The translations under genes and the position numbers were made by a program. A stretch of DNA of 64,000 nt, taken from NCBI RefSeq assembly GCF_005239225.2, contig NC_133291.1, positions 1,736,001-1,800,000 on the forward strand, written 5' to 3'. The stretch's first letter is position 1. Every line of letters starts with the position of its first letter. Source of the stretch: Populus alba (lineage: Eukaryota > Streptophyta > Magnoliopsida > Malpighiales > Salicaceae). The notes under the pieces are model-generated. The model ran no database searches and had not been told where the DNA came from. It saw only the letters and a list, made by a program, of their open reading frames with translations. Of the stretch, positions 30,937 through 43,034 are shown one piece after another.

Positions 30937-33900
30937 ATGTCTGTGGCAGACCTAACCACATCCCCTGTTACTTCCACATATACAAAGACAAGCAGTCGCT
31001 TACACTCTCCACAGCTTTCTCTCTCATCAACCCGTCTCTCTGTTCACTTTAGTCGCTCGCCTAGACCAAACCCTCGAGCCCAAAACTTCAAGATCACTTG
31101 CTCTGTCAAGTAATTAAGCTCCTCTCTCTTTCTCTCTTCTTTCTTGATGCACGCATAATTAGTTGACTTCCTTTTACTGTGTTTCTTTCTTCTTTGAGCA
31201 GTCAAGTTCCATCCCCAGTTGCAGTTCAGACTGAAGAAGCCAAAAACAAGTCTGAATGCTTTGGTGTTTTCTGCCAAACATATGATCTCAAAGCTGTAAA
31301 TGCTTCTACCCTTCATAATATTTGTGCGCATGCTTATGTCTAACGCAATTATGCTCTGCATATTTTGATCATGTTTAATTAATATGTTGAATAAGTTAAG
31401 TCTTTTGGGGCAACTAGTTCTTATAAGACATGATTGCACAGTTTCTGTTTGTAAATACGAGCTACAATGTTAGTTTCCTTTCTTTCATGTCTGTTATTAG
31501 TAAAATTTGCACATTTTTCTTTCAAACTAAACTTTATAGATCTGTCGACTTGAATTTTTTATTGAGTTAATAAAACACAAAGGTGGTTAAATATTTCTAT
31601 GATTTGTCAGTTATTTACAATTTCTTGTCCTTTCATGTATCCTTCTTTTGTTGTCTTTGCTGTTGGATTTATTTGGTTCATGTCGAATGGACTGATATAT
31701 ATACAGGAAGAGGAGACAAAATCATGGAAGAAATTAATTAATGTAGCGGTTTCAGGTGCTGCCGGGATGATATCTAATCACTTACTTTTTAAAGTAAGCA
31801 ATCATAATTCTTTCTCTCTCTTTTTTTAGGATCATATGATGCCGATTTTTCCCTCTCTGGGTACTGAAATACTCTCAACTTGTTAGTGAACTAGTGAAAG
31901 CATTTATAGAAAGCTGTTGCATAAAACTAAAGGGTCTGCATTTGAAAGGGGACTTCCACTTATAATAATGTTCAGAAACTCAAGAAGTAGCCACGATAAG
32001 GAATCTAAATAAACCACTGGGAGGTTTTTTAGTTTTGATGAAGGGCATACCTGGATGTTCATCGTGTTTCGTTACATATTGGATTTAGGATTTGGAAGAG
32101 AATGTCCGGGCTCTGTTGTGGCAGTTACTCTTGTTTTCTCTAAATGCCTGGTAGAAGTGTTTCAAATGCTAAGGCAAATGTGAATAGATCATTAATTTCT
32201 GTAAAATCTCTAAATCATGCCCTAATAATTAACCTTCATCTTGTCGAATGCCACAGTAGCATTCGTTTGCATTTGAACTTCAGGAATTATTTCTGTAGGC
32301 CAAACAAATGTTCTATATGAACGTTAATATTTATGCTTGTATCTGAATAGACCACTGACTTGTCCTCTTATCCCAGCTTGCATCTGGTGAGGTTTTTGGC
32401 CCAGATCAGCCAATTGCGTTGAAACTTCTTGGATCTGAAAGATCATTCCAAGCTCTTGAAGGTATTGTCTTGAGTATATATTCACATAAAAATTTTAGAG
32501 GATTAGATATAAATGTTTTTTCTATCTAGCGAGCAGGTAATCAGCATATGCATGTATCTTTCACATAGATCAAAATTCTTGATGGATTTCCATGCGTAGA
32601 GACCAAGACACATAATTATATTAATCATAAAGAAAAGGACTTAAAATTCCCTGAATCTAATGCTCATAAAAGAAACTGGCATACTTTTGGAGCAATCCTG
32701 GAAAGTCATAATTGAACAGATGTAGAATACATTTTATTGTCTTTGGACGCATGATGAACTTCTTGTAATTTGGAATGACAATTCAGATTTCTCCATGCTC
32801 TTCAAAATGTTGTCTTTATACAAGCAGGGGTAGCAATGGAACTTGAGGATTCCTTGTATCCATTGTTGAGGGAGGTGAGTATCGGAATAAATCCTTATGA
32901 GGTGTTTGAAGAAGTAGAATGGGCTCTTCTTATAGGAGCAAAGCCGCGAGGGCCTGGGATGGAACGTGCTGGCTTATTAGATATCAATGGGCAGATTTTT
33001 GCTGAGCAGGTACATTCTTCATATTCACATCTTGTAATCTTTTTTTTTGTCTTTGTTGCTGCTTTTTGTTTTTTATAGTCTTTGTTTTAAACATGATAGG
33101 GAAAGGCTCTCAATGCTGTTGCATCTCGTAATGTCAAGGTGATAGTAGTTGGAAACCCTTGTAACACCAAGTAAGTAAACATATTGATGCCACCAATCTA
33201 GCTTTGGTTACCTTTGATTCCTCTCACTGCTTATGTGGCTCCCTTTGATTCTTCTCATTGTCATCTTGTTTCTTCTTGGTGCAGTGCATTAATTTGTTTG
33301 AAAAATGCTCCAAACATACCCGCAAAGAATTTTCATGCTTTAACAAGGTTGGATGAGAATAGGGCAAAATGCCAGGTAACTATTGATCTTGAATATTACC
33401 TTTTTCTATAATCAGCGGAAAACATCCCTCAAGCCAATAAGCTAAAGTGGTAATGATTTTTGCAGCTTGCCTTGAAAGCAGGTGTTTTCTATGACAAAGT
33501 GTCAAATATGACCATATGGGGCAATCACTCAACCACTCAGGTTACCTTTGTTTTCTTTTTATTATTACTATTACTATTATTTTTTGTGTTGAAAGGAGTG
33601 TGCTTGCGTTTAAATTCCCATGGTCTCTTCCGAAATGTATTCCTATAAGATCTTCTGCAGGTTCCAGACTTTCTAAATGCTAGAATCAACGGTTTACCTG
33701 TCAAGGAGGTTATCAAGGATCACAAGTGGTTAGAGGAAGAGTTCACTGAGAAGGTCCAGAAGGTAAGACTTGTTACATCCTGAGATTTACAGAACGAATA
33801 AACATGACTACTGGAATGTGCAACGAACCAGCATGGTAATTGTGGAAACCCAATTGGGTGTATACTTGTACTTTGGTTTGCAGAGAGGTGGAGTGCTGAT

Positions 33901-35023
33901 TCAGAAATGGGGACGGTCTTCAGCTGCATCAACTGCTGTGTCGATTGCTGATGCCATGAAGTCCCTAGTAACTCCCACCCCTGAGGGTGACTGGTTTTCT
34001 TCTGGAGTAAGTTCATGTTGGGTTGGATATGGAGTTTATGTTTTCCCTTTTGTGCTTTTGCGTTTTATGCAAGTTAAGAACCAGGCTGCAATTTCTGAAG
34101 CATCATACAGTTACAGATTGTCATTTATACTTTCACACAGAGAAAACACTAGGAATAGAATTCCGGATGCCATTCAATTAGGTTTACTGTCAATCTTGCA
34201 ATGAAATTTATTCCTCATTTTCCCTGCCTGTAAAAAAGAGTAGTTCCACGCTTATTGCAGAGTGTAGCATCACCTCTATGTAATGATCAAAGATCTTAAT
34301 GAAATATTCAAGTTGACATCCTCATTTGCTTAAACTTGCTTCAGTTGCATCTCCTTTCTCATAATTTACATGAAAACGCAGGTTTATACCAATGGGAATC
34401 CTTATGGTATAGCACAGGATATAGTTTTCAGCATGCCTTGTAGATCAAAAGTAAGTTCTCTTTTAGAAATTTCCTTCCTCCTTACATATATATGTTGAGT
34501 ACCGCTGCTACAAAAATTGTTCACATTTTCCAGGGAGACGGTGACTATGAACTCGTCAAGGACGTTACATTTGACAAGTATCTTCTCAAGAGAATTGCTA
34601 AGGTACACGTTCATTGTACAGATTGAGAGTCCGGTGAAGACATCACAAGCATTTGCGAGAATGATTGCTGTAATTTTGTTGATTGTGTCCTCAGTTTTGG
34701 ATGTTCTACTTCTGAAGACAACAGGATAGTTTCCTATGTTTTGATTGTTTCTAGCAATGTACATTAAGATGCACGCATGGTCACCTAGAATTTACAGACA
34801 AGGACCAGTTTTTTATGTTTTGCCGTCATTTTGCAGTCTGAAGCTGAATTGCTAGCTGAGAAGAGATGTGTGGCCCACCTCACAGGAGAGGTAGATGTCG
34901 AACTAATTACATCGTTGCTTCCTTGTGCTGATTCTGCCCATCAATTACTAACTATTCTGCTCTTTTCAGGGTGTTGCATTCTGTGATCTACCAGAAGACA
35001 CGATGCTTCCTGGGGAAATGTAA
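30937..35023 (+). CDS. NADP-MDH: Chloroplast NADP-dependent malate dehydrogenase
   Basis: Fourteen exons with GT-AG borders: 30937-31109, 31202-31295, 31707-31793, 32377-32461, 32828-33009, 33100-33170, 33285-33375, 33466-33540, 33661-33762, 33884-34006, 34382-34450, 34534-34602, 34837-34890, 34970-35023; 442 aa, the usual length. It reduces oxaloacetate to malate with NADPH in the stroma (malate valve). A Ser/Thr/Arg-rich transit peptide fills about residues 1-55. The N-terminal extension has SECFGVFC and the C-terminal one [18 protein letters not shown], the two cysteine pairs used for thioredoxin control, ending in MLPGEM. The dinucleotide site is [10 protein letters not shown], substrate and catalytic residues lie in [10 protein letters not shown] and [13 protein letters not shown]. 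Nothing looks broken. It corresponds to Arabidopsis At5g58330. Confidence 0.96.
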
Positions 35024-36111
35024 TAAAAGTCACTCACAGTTCTTGCTTGCTGGAATTCTTCTTACAGCTACTGAAATGGAGCTCGTGGAATAGAAACCAG
35101 ATAATGTAATTAGATCGTTACTCAAAATGATCCGGAACAGCCTTAACTGGTAATACTTCCGTAGTATGTCCAGTTGGTAACTTTTAGTTTACAAATCATT
35201 GCTGTTGTTGGGTCTTGAAGATCAGATGGTCCACTGCAAGATGTACTTTAATATTTCCTTTATAGATACTTGTGCTTCTACAATTCTATGTTTTAAGATC
35301 GTGTTTGTACAATGGTTAGTTTCCGATATAAAAAACATGAAAACAAACATAAAAAAACGTGCTTAATTGAAAAAACAAAATTACTATATTGAAAGTTGTT
35401 ATTACAAAAAAAATTAATTAAAAAATACATTAAATTTTTTTATTTATTTTTAACCTAACACGTTAAAACTAACACTAAACTGATAAAAAAAATACTAAAA
35501 ACAAATAATTTAATATTTTTTAAAAATAAAAAAAATCGCTACAACCCGTACTTAAATAAACAATCACGCTCTTACACGACAGCTAGTAATCAACGTAAAG
35601 GATGGAATACAATCATCCAATTCTAAAGGTGTTGAGAAGTGTGCTTGAGATTATTTTAAACACACCAAAACAATTTTTTATTAATTTTATTTTTAATAAC
35701 AGCACAATTAAAATAATCTAAAAACATTTTTAAAAAAATTCAATTAAACCGCGATGCCAGCATATTGCTGCACCATAGGCCATCATCTTGATTTAGAATA
35801 TAGGACTTGAACAGTAAATCACCAAACAACGATGCAGCCCATGCATAAAAGTCAGTGAAATTCAGAACAAATAACCAACAAGTGCGGTTCAAAAAAAAAA
35901 AAAAAAGAGCAGTAAGTAGGCATTGTGAGCAATTTCATATGATTACAGTGGAATGAAGTCAAGCATGAATAACAATCATTAAGTAATGGTTTATCTTGAT
36001 GTCAAGCTGTCCTAATAGATCTATATGGAATTAACTAACAACAAATCCCTAAAATACTCAACCAAAAAACAGGATTTGGGCACCTCTTAGCCAACTCCAT
36101 TCACCTTAGGT
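35024..36111. other. Intergenic DNA with AT-rich repeat, no gene
   Basis: Holds the 3' regions of the convergent NADP-MDH and NAC genes. 35290-35585 is a low-complexity AT-rich block bounded by GTGTTTGTACAATGGTTAG and AATAAACAATCACGCTC, probably a decayed MITE. Confidence 0.5.
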
Positions 36112-39100
36112 TTACTTGGCACAGATACAGGTCCCAATTTTATAACTTACGGAGAGAATTAGGACCCAAAAGAACATCAAGAGGAGCCAACCCCGTGACA
36201 CCACAGGCTCTGCCTTGCCTGAGAATAAGCTAGTCATGGGCACCCAACTGGCAGCACCACCTTCTTGTTGTGGCAAGCCGTAAGAAAGGATGACATCAAC
36301 ATTCCCATTCTTGCCAAATGACCACTCTGTCCCATTGCCACCTAAGCTCATGTTTTCTATTCTTATCATACCAGCAGTAACATGAATTGAGCTGGAAGAT
36401 GCTGACTGTATGCGAAGAGCAGCATCCTTGGAAGGGAACTCGGAAGCAAGTGCAGGAGGTGCAGGAATTTTCCCCAACATGTGACTGGCCTGCTTGATGA
36501 ATGGATACTTGTAATCTGCACCATAAATGAGATACAGAAGAATGAGCCCAGAAAAAACATGTCAAAAATAGCAGCCAGTGGGCCAAATTGAGTCCAACTG
36601 AATCATGTAGATCTATCAAACAAATCTAACATCCCTAAACGGATACAGGTTAGCAAACCATAAAGAGTATCGATGAAACAAACCGGAATCTAAATTTACC
36701 AGAATCAAATTCCATAGCCTCTGGCTTTTGCTTTGATGAGGATGGATCAACATTGCCATGTGCTTCTAATGGTTTTTGGATTGCCTTCAACACTTCCTCA
36801 GTTCCACCCTTGACATCCTGTTATGTAGTGACTAATTAATTGCCGCATGCAGTTCAATCAGTGAATCAAGCAATGAAGATTTGAGAAAATTCTTACCTCT
36901 TGGGGAAGAGGTTGTTGATTGGAAACAGCAGTATCACTTGCAAAGATATCAGAGGGATCAAAAGACATATTCTCATCATCAGCATCAAAGAAATTGAGGT
37001 ACTCTTCCAACATGTCAAAACCTGAGGAATCTCCGCCAGTCTCTGGCTCCACGGGATTTGAAAGATCATTAGCTTCCAGGAAAAGTCCTTCACTCTGTGG
37101 AAGATTATTGAGAGCATCCAAGTATGATTCATCAAACAAATAATTCACATCAACAGCATTCACATTATTCATTGGCTCTGCGTTGTATTCATTTTTTACT
37201 GCATCCGTCTCATATTGCCCAGGTAAGTCCAAGTTTTCTTCAGCTGGCAGAGATGGACCATGTCGATTTTCAGCCCCTCTTAACATGGGCTTTAGATCAT
37301 CTTCACTGAAGTCTCTGGACTGCTCCACATAGTTGCTTGCTTCCCCATAGTAGAAGTTTTGTGGAAGGGCAGTATTTTCAGATGTAATTCCAGCGTCGAA
37401 ATTCTGGCCAAAAAAAGAAACAGGAGTGAAAAATTTAATTGGTGGTGAGGCCTTCAATCATGAAATGCAAACATGATGGATTAACAGATGAAAGGTGGGC
37501 AGAGGAGCAAGGATCACAAGTATGCTGAAGAAACAGACAATGCTTGAAAACACACCCACAACAGATTTATGGATCTTCACTATGGAAAAAACACATGACC
37601 AACACAGCATATACTCTAAATAAGACAAATCAACAAGTTAGAGGACAAATAGGTTTAATCTTTTTTACCATAAACCAATAATAGAAAAGGTGAGCAAACA
37701 AGGACAACTTAGTGATCCAAATTAACAGCCAGGTACTGAAATTCTAAATAGAAAGTGAGTCCATTTGGGGAAATATGGCAATACATCTGAGAACAAGTAG
37801 TCCCTGACGAATATATGACAAGCCTAGGTGCAATAAACAAGATTGCCAAGCACAAAAGTCAAGGAATAAAAAAATGCAACATAAAATGACATAGCTTAGT
37901 GATCCAAAATACAGCTAAAGCATGGTAACTCTTATTAGGAAGCTAGCCCTTCAGAGGAATGACGTGAGAAGTCTGATGACATATTGACCCCAGAGAGCAT
38001 GTTACAGAGACTAGGTGCATTAGTTTGCAACTGCAATCAATACATAGCTGATCAAAAGGGGAAAAAAACACAAGGAGAACCGGAAAGTAGATCCTTTTTT
38101 CTCAGCAGCTTGGAGAGAACTTCAAGCCTCAAAGAAAACACCTTGAAAATTATCAGATGGAAAAAATGACTTCAAGCTGTTGTGGTCATGTAAAAGTGGC
38201 AATCCTTTTATACAAATAAGTTACAATGACTTAAGCAAAGTGAGGAAAAAAAAAAAAAAAACTATCATTAGAAAATAGGACTGCCGAAACAAGTTAAAAG
38301 TTTTAATATAGTCTCATCAAGGACAGAATTGACATATAAAGATCAAGCACTTCTAGATTAAGAACCTGTATCCAGATTTCTTATTACCCTGACAAAATAT
38401 GCATTCTATGATTTTGAAATTTTAACATATATTATTTGGAGTGTAAAATGATGACAACTTTGCATATACAATGTACAGAATAAGCAACATTTGGTACTAC
38501 AACTTATACAAGCAACCAAATGGCATTCCATGCTTATGAACTCCCCGCAAATACAAAGATTCAGTACTACCACATAAACAAGCAACTAAATAGCATTCCA
38601 TGCTTATGAACTCCTCACAAATACTTTTGTTAACTTCTTTGCATGTAAATGTTTTCATCCGCACCTCAAATTCATAGAGTAGGTCTAATAGATTTTCTTA
38701 AATTTATGCATTTCTATACTGAGATCCATTTAATTTCCAAACAAACAATTCAAAATAATTCACCACAAGTAACTATACAAGTACAAACCTGGCCAAGCTC
38801 ATTCATTTCCAGGTATGCATCATCACCAACTGGTGCCTCTTCAGTCAACACCATCTCTTCACCTGGTAACAGAGGCACTTCATCATCCTCCCATTCCTCC
38901 TCAATAAACGGTGCCCCATACTGCTCCCCATTCTTTGGCCCTGTCCCGCTCTTTTGGAAAATCCTGCAAAGCACAAAAGCATCCTTCCCCACCAAAAAAC
39001 ACAAGACAATCAACACAAAATCCCAACAAATTTACAGTAAAAATAAAAGCTTAGACATCTTTTCTAAGATATCAATCTCACTTGAGCAATTCCCGCTTTC

Positions 39101-39895
39101 TCCAGCTCCTCATCAACAAGGCGGTACTCATGCATTACCCAATTAGAGCGCTGACCACGGGGAGCTCGACCCTGATGGTACACAAGGGTCTTCTTCATCC
39201 CCACAACTTGTGAGTTCTGACGAATAGGCCGATCTTTCCCAGTTGTCTTCCAGTAACCTTTCTCAGTAGCACGATTCGTCTTAGACCCATTTCCATACTT
39301 CTTATCCAAAATACTAAAGAAATACCATTCTAAATCCCTGCTCTTCAACTTCGACTTATCTACAAAATCCACAAACCGAATCCCCACATCAATAATAATC
39401 ATTGATTAATAACCCATCATTTCAAGACTAAATTATAATCGCCAAACTTACAACTTTTAACTTAATTAAATCACTTTACCATCCATAAACCCCAGTCAAG
39501 ACAAGCTAATAAAGCCAATTACTTGTCTATCAATAATTATAAGAACCAGAGTCAAATTTTAATTCAAAATCAAAACCTTATGAAGCTAAATCACTAACTA
39601 ATCTACGATTAAACAAAAGAAAGGCATCAACTGCTTCACAATTAAGAAAAAATCAAAGAATTTATGTAATTAGGGAAAGAGCTAGACAGGTGGATCTAAA
39701 GAGAGAAAGTTGTAAGAAGTTGCGACCTGGAAGATCCCACGGCTCAGATTTATAAATATCGGTGACGGAGATGGCGTCGAAGCGGAACGGTTTGTTAGTG
39801 ACCTTCCGTTTAAGGTAGTACCGGACAAGTTCCTCATCGGTCGGATGGAATCGGAACCCCGGAGCGAGTGAAGTTGCCGAGTCACTACGGCCCAT
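36112..39895 (-). CDS. Membrane-tethered NAC transcription factor (ANAC078/ANAC053-like)
   Basis: Six exons on the minus strand: 39727-39895, 39082-39359, 38789-38983, 36897-37403, 36700-36817 and 36112-36515; 556 aa. The NAC DNA-binding domain spans about residues 10-165 with [63 protein letters not shown] and [10 protein letters not shown]. An acidic middle follows ([28 protein letters not shown]), likely the activation region. The C-terminus ends in one hydrophobic segment (about residues 530-550, [18 protein letters not shown]), so the factor is probably anchored to a membrane and released by proteolysis. I start at MGRSD because relatives begin MGR; an ATG nine bases earlier (39904) is also open. 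Related Arabidopsis proteins act in proteasome and oxidative stress responses. Confidence 0.93.
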
Positions 39896-41435
39896 CAAAA
39901 TCAAAACGAGAGTTCGTTTTAGGGTTAAAAGAAAAGACTAAGTAGTTTTCAGAAGAGAATTTTAAAGAAAAAATCGAAATTCTTTGGGTTAGGGTTTATA
40001 TGCTTTAATCGGAATCTGAAAGTTGACGCGAGACAGACGAAGGAGAAGCCATCATTTTGGCGTCAAAAAGTGAGTCTTTCTTTTCTTTCATTTTCTTTTT
40101 AATCACAAACAAGGAGTTGATTTTTTCGAGGAAAATTCGGAGAGGGAAAAGCTCAAGCGACAAGGAGAGGAATGTGAAGTATCGCTTGATGGCAATGTGG
40201 CGGTTTTTGACGGGCTAGTTTGGGTTTAGAAAGTGGGGCTATTTGCTGAGTTGAGTACGTGGCGTGTAAACAAACTGAAGCGTGGTGAAATTGAGATTGC
40301 ACCCGCGAATGGGGCTTTATAGTGGCTTTTCACACTAATATATTTTTTAAAATTTTATTTGTAATATTAATATATTAAAATAATATTAAAAAAATAATAA
40401 TAATTTAAAAAATTAGTTTTTTGAAAAAACGCTTTTAAATGAGAAAACAATCGGTCTGTGAAGCAGGTGTTAGAGTACTGACGCAATTGCTTCCGTCAAA
40501 GTAAGGAGAGAGAGAGCGAGAGGAGCGAGGGGGTGGGGACGAAATGACGCTCATGTCCTTATGGTAGGCGTGAGTTTTACTGATTCTTTTCTTGTTCTGG
40601 AAGGAAAATCTTTGTTATTGTTTCTGGATTCTTCTTTTTATTTTGTATTTTGACTGGACTTTACAGGGGTTGTATGTTTATGCGTCTATACTGTATCTCA
40701 TTATTATTTTAAAACTTTTTTTTGTTTGAAATTATATTTTTGTAATTTTAAATTATTTTTATGTGTTGATATTGAAAATAATTTTTTAAAAATAAAAATA
40801 TTATTTTAATATATTTCTAAATAAATTTTTCTTTTAAAAAATCTCTATTAAATTATCTAATATTTCATTAAATTCACGTGATAGTTAATTATTTTCCGTT
40901 GAAAAAAAAGAAACCGGTAGTTGCATGTGTTTTTGTCTCATACTCATAGCATCCAGCTCCAGGATCGATTTGACCCAAAATTTACATCATATGTTAAATA
41001 AGTTATTTGACAAATCAATCAAAGTTATGATTAAAAAAAAATAACAGTTATTGACTAGAGGATGTTTGAGTACACACATTTGTACTTTCTAAATTTTTTT
41101 TTTTAATTTTGAATTTACTTTAATATACTAATATTTTTAATATATTTTTTAAAAAAATAACCGCTGTTCTAAATACAGACTTGGCAGGTTAGGATGTATT
41201 TCCAAGTTATGGACTAATTTGCAAATATTGAGGAAAAATTTACCAATTAATCCTGGTAAAAAAAAGTTAGCCGTCAGATAAAAAAAGAAATTACACTGGC
41301 AAATCCATCATGACACCCCCGCTTGGCAACAAGAACAATACTCAAAATTGGATTTATATCTTCATGTAGCATTCTAAATCTCGCTGTTGGTTTTGAAATG
41401 GGTGATAGTTGCCCGTGTAAAAAATTCATCAAAAT
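39896..41435. repeat. NAC promoter side and AT-rich dispersed repeats
   Basis: 39896-40320 is the 5' region of the NAC gene. Three diverged copies of the AT-rich dispersed repeat lie at 40318-40445, 40690-40860 and 41085-41170 (shared TAATATTAATATATTAAAAT-type core). A GA-rich stretch GGAGAGAGAGAGCGAGAGG is at 40505-40523. No gene. Confidence 0.5.
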
Positions 41436-42560
41436 ATAACTCTCTTGAATTAACTTGCAACATGAATCCACACAGGCGAGAGCAAGGAGCAATGACAGAT
41501 AGTTCAGTAAAAGGATGTCCAGTCATTTACTGTCATTCCAGCGGCTATCACTTCGCTGCCGCGGTTTCCAGTTCCGGCAACTAAAGGGACCTGGAGAAGG
41601 GTGGAAAGCTCATCCAGGTCTTCAATGGATGTACGAGGATGGAGCTGTCCATAGACCAAACACAACATTTTAGAGGAAGTTCTGTGATCGCACAACTGTT
41701 AAAAAGCTTGTTCGAGCCTTCAAGGGGAAGCCAGTCTCTCTTACCGGACCACCTCTGTTGGAGATGGCACAGTAGCTCCCCACAAGAATGTTACCGGCTA
41801 TTGTCTGCCGTAAAACTTCAACCCCTAGAACATCAGCTATAATCTAGCTGCAACAGCTAAACAATAAACATAGCTATAATATTCTCTTCCTACTTTCAGA
41901 ATCTCATCAAACTCACCACCTTGATCAATGGCGGTACGAGGCACAAGATGCCCATTCTTGTTACCTGCCAAAAGAGTAGACACTTGCAATCACTAAAGTA
42001 CAAAGCACTGCATTGCAGATTCTAGGACAAGGCAAAAAAGAACTTCAGAATTCTCACCAGCACATAGCCGTCCAATTATCCGAGTGCCAGAGGTCTTAAC
42101 CATAGGAATGACATCAGCTAACTCTGCCTCAAAAGTGCTGCAAAACACTCGTACAATTAGAGGGTGTTTGGGAGTTAGGTAGCTGTTGCTTTTCAAATAG
42201 CTTTTCGTGCCGAAAAGCATGCCAATAATGTTTTTTTATTTTTTAAAAATTATTTTTGATATCAGCACATCAAAATGATTCAGAAAGTACAAACCGAACT
42301 CAATTTTAGTAAAAAAAAAAAAAAAGTTTGAATTTTTTCGAAAAACAGGTCACACCTCAATCCCAAACGGCCCCTAAAAGTCTCACACAAATCATTTATA
42401 AACAAGTCAGATAACTTGTCAGCTCAGAATTCAGACTACCTGTAGAAGCTTTCTGATCCACCAATAGCAACTAGGCAGTACGCATTGGTCAACTTAGAAA
42501 ACACACCAACTTCACAATTATTCTCAAACTGGGAGTGTTGTAGCACATCAAAACGATTCA
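41436..42560 (-). pseudogene. eIF6: Pseudogene of translation initiation factor eIF6 (intron-bearing)
   Basis: Minus-strand pieces in the right order: exon 1 (42430-42553) [20 protein letters not shown] and [10 protein letters not shown]; exon 2 (about 42059-42139) STFEAELADVIPMVKTSGTR and IIGRLCAG, two residues short; exon 3 (about 41915-41967) NKNGHLVPRTAIDQ; then [23 protein letters not shown] (about 41745-41830); and [20 protein letters not shown] with [20 protein letters not shown] (41515-41645). The start codon reads ACC instead of ATG, one base is inserted before QFENN, an exon in the middle (HLRNSLPDQ region) is missing and the frame ends early after NDWTSFY. Retained introns show it arose by DNA duplication, not by reverse transcription. 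eIF6 normally keeps 60S subunits from joining 40S. Confidence 0.9.
42165..42380. mobile_element. MITE-like element inside the eIF6 pseudogene
   Basis: Bounded by AGGGTGTTTGGGAGTTAGGT on the left and CAATCCCAAACGGCCCC on the right, an imperfect inverted pair (GTTTGGGA / TCCCAAAC), with an AT-rich core that carries the dispersed-repeat motif ATTTTTGATATCAGCACATC. It sits in intron 1 of the pseudogene. No coding capacity. Confidence 0.6.
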
Positions 42561-42818
42561 GAAAGTACAAACCGAACTCAATTTTAGCAAAAAAAAATTT
42601 GAATTTTTTCAAAAAACAGGTCACACCTCAATCCCAAACGGCCCATAAAAATCTCACACAAATCATTTATAAACAAGTCAGATAACTTGTCAGCTCAGAA
42701 TTCAGACTACCTGTAGAAGCTTTCTGATCCACCAATAGCAACTAGGCAGTACGCATTGGTCAACTTAGAAAACACACCAACTTCACAATTATTCTCAAAC
42801 TGGGAGTGTTGTAGCGGT
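42262..42818. repeat. Tandem duplication of about 280 bp (MITE interior plus eIF6 exon 1)
   Basis: Copy 1 is about 42262-42541 and copy 2 about 42542-42818; both run from AGCACATCAAAA through the MITE right end, intron 1 and exon 1 to GGGAGTGTTGTAGC. The joint AGC-ACATC is found at both the source and the junction, as expected from slippage or microhomology repair. The pseudogene thus has two exon 1 copies. Confidence 0.85.
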
Positions 42819-43015
42819 TGTCTTTTTAAATAGCTTTTCATATTAAAAAGCATGCCAATAATATTTTTTTATTTTTTAAAAATTATTTTTGATATCAGCA
42901 CATCAAAACGATCCAGAAAGTACAAACCGCACTCAATTTTAGTAAAAAAAAAATTGAAATTTTTTAAAAAACAGGTTCAACCTCAACCCCAAACAGGCAC
43001 TCAAACTGAAGTCCT
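42818..43015. mobile_element. Second copy of the MITE-like element
   Basis: Matches 42180-42375 (AAATAGCTTTTC, AAAAAGCATGCCAATAAT, GATATCAGCACATCAAAACG, CAACCTCAACCCCAAACAGG) but is independent of the 280-bp tandem copy; it replaces the sequence just upstream of the eIF6 start codon. Confidence 0.6.
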
Positions 43016-43034
43016 GCACAAATTCACCCATTAA

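Noticed and set aside
31044..31439. Minus-strand frame of 131 aa
   Set aside because: It lies opposite exons 1-2 and intron 2 of NADP-MDH and resembles nothing.
33770..34204. Plus-strand frame of 144 aa
   Set aside because: It is an intron-exon-intron read-through of NADP-MDH exon 10.
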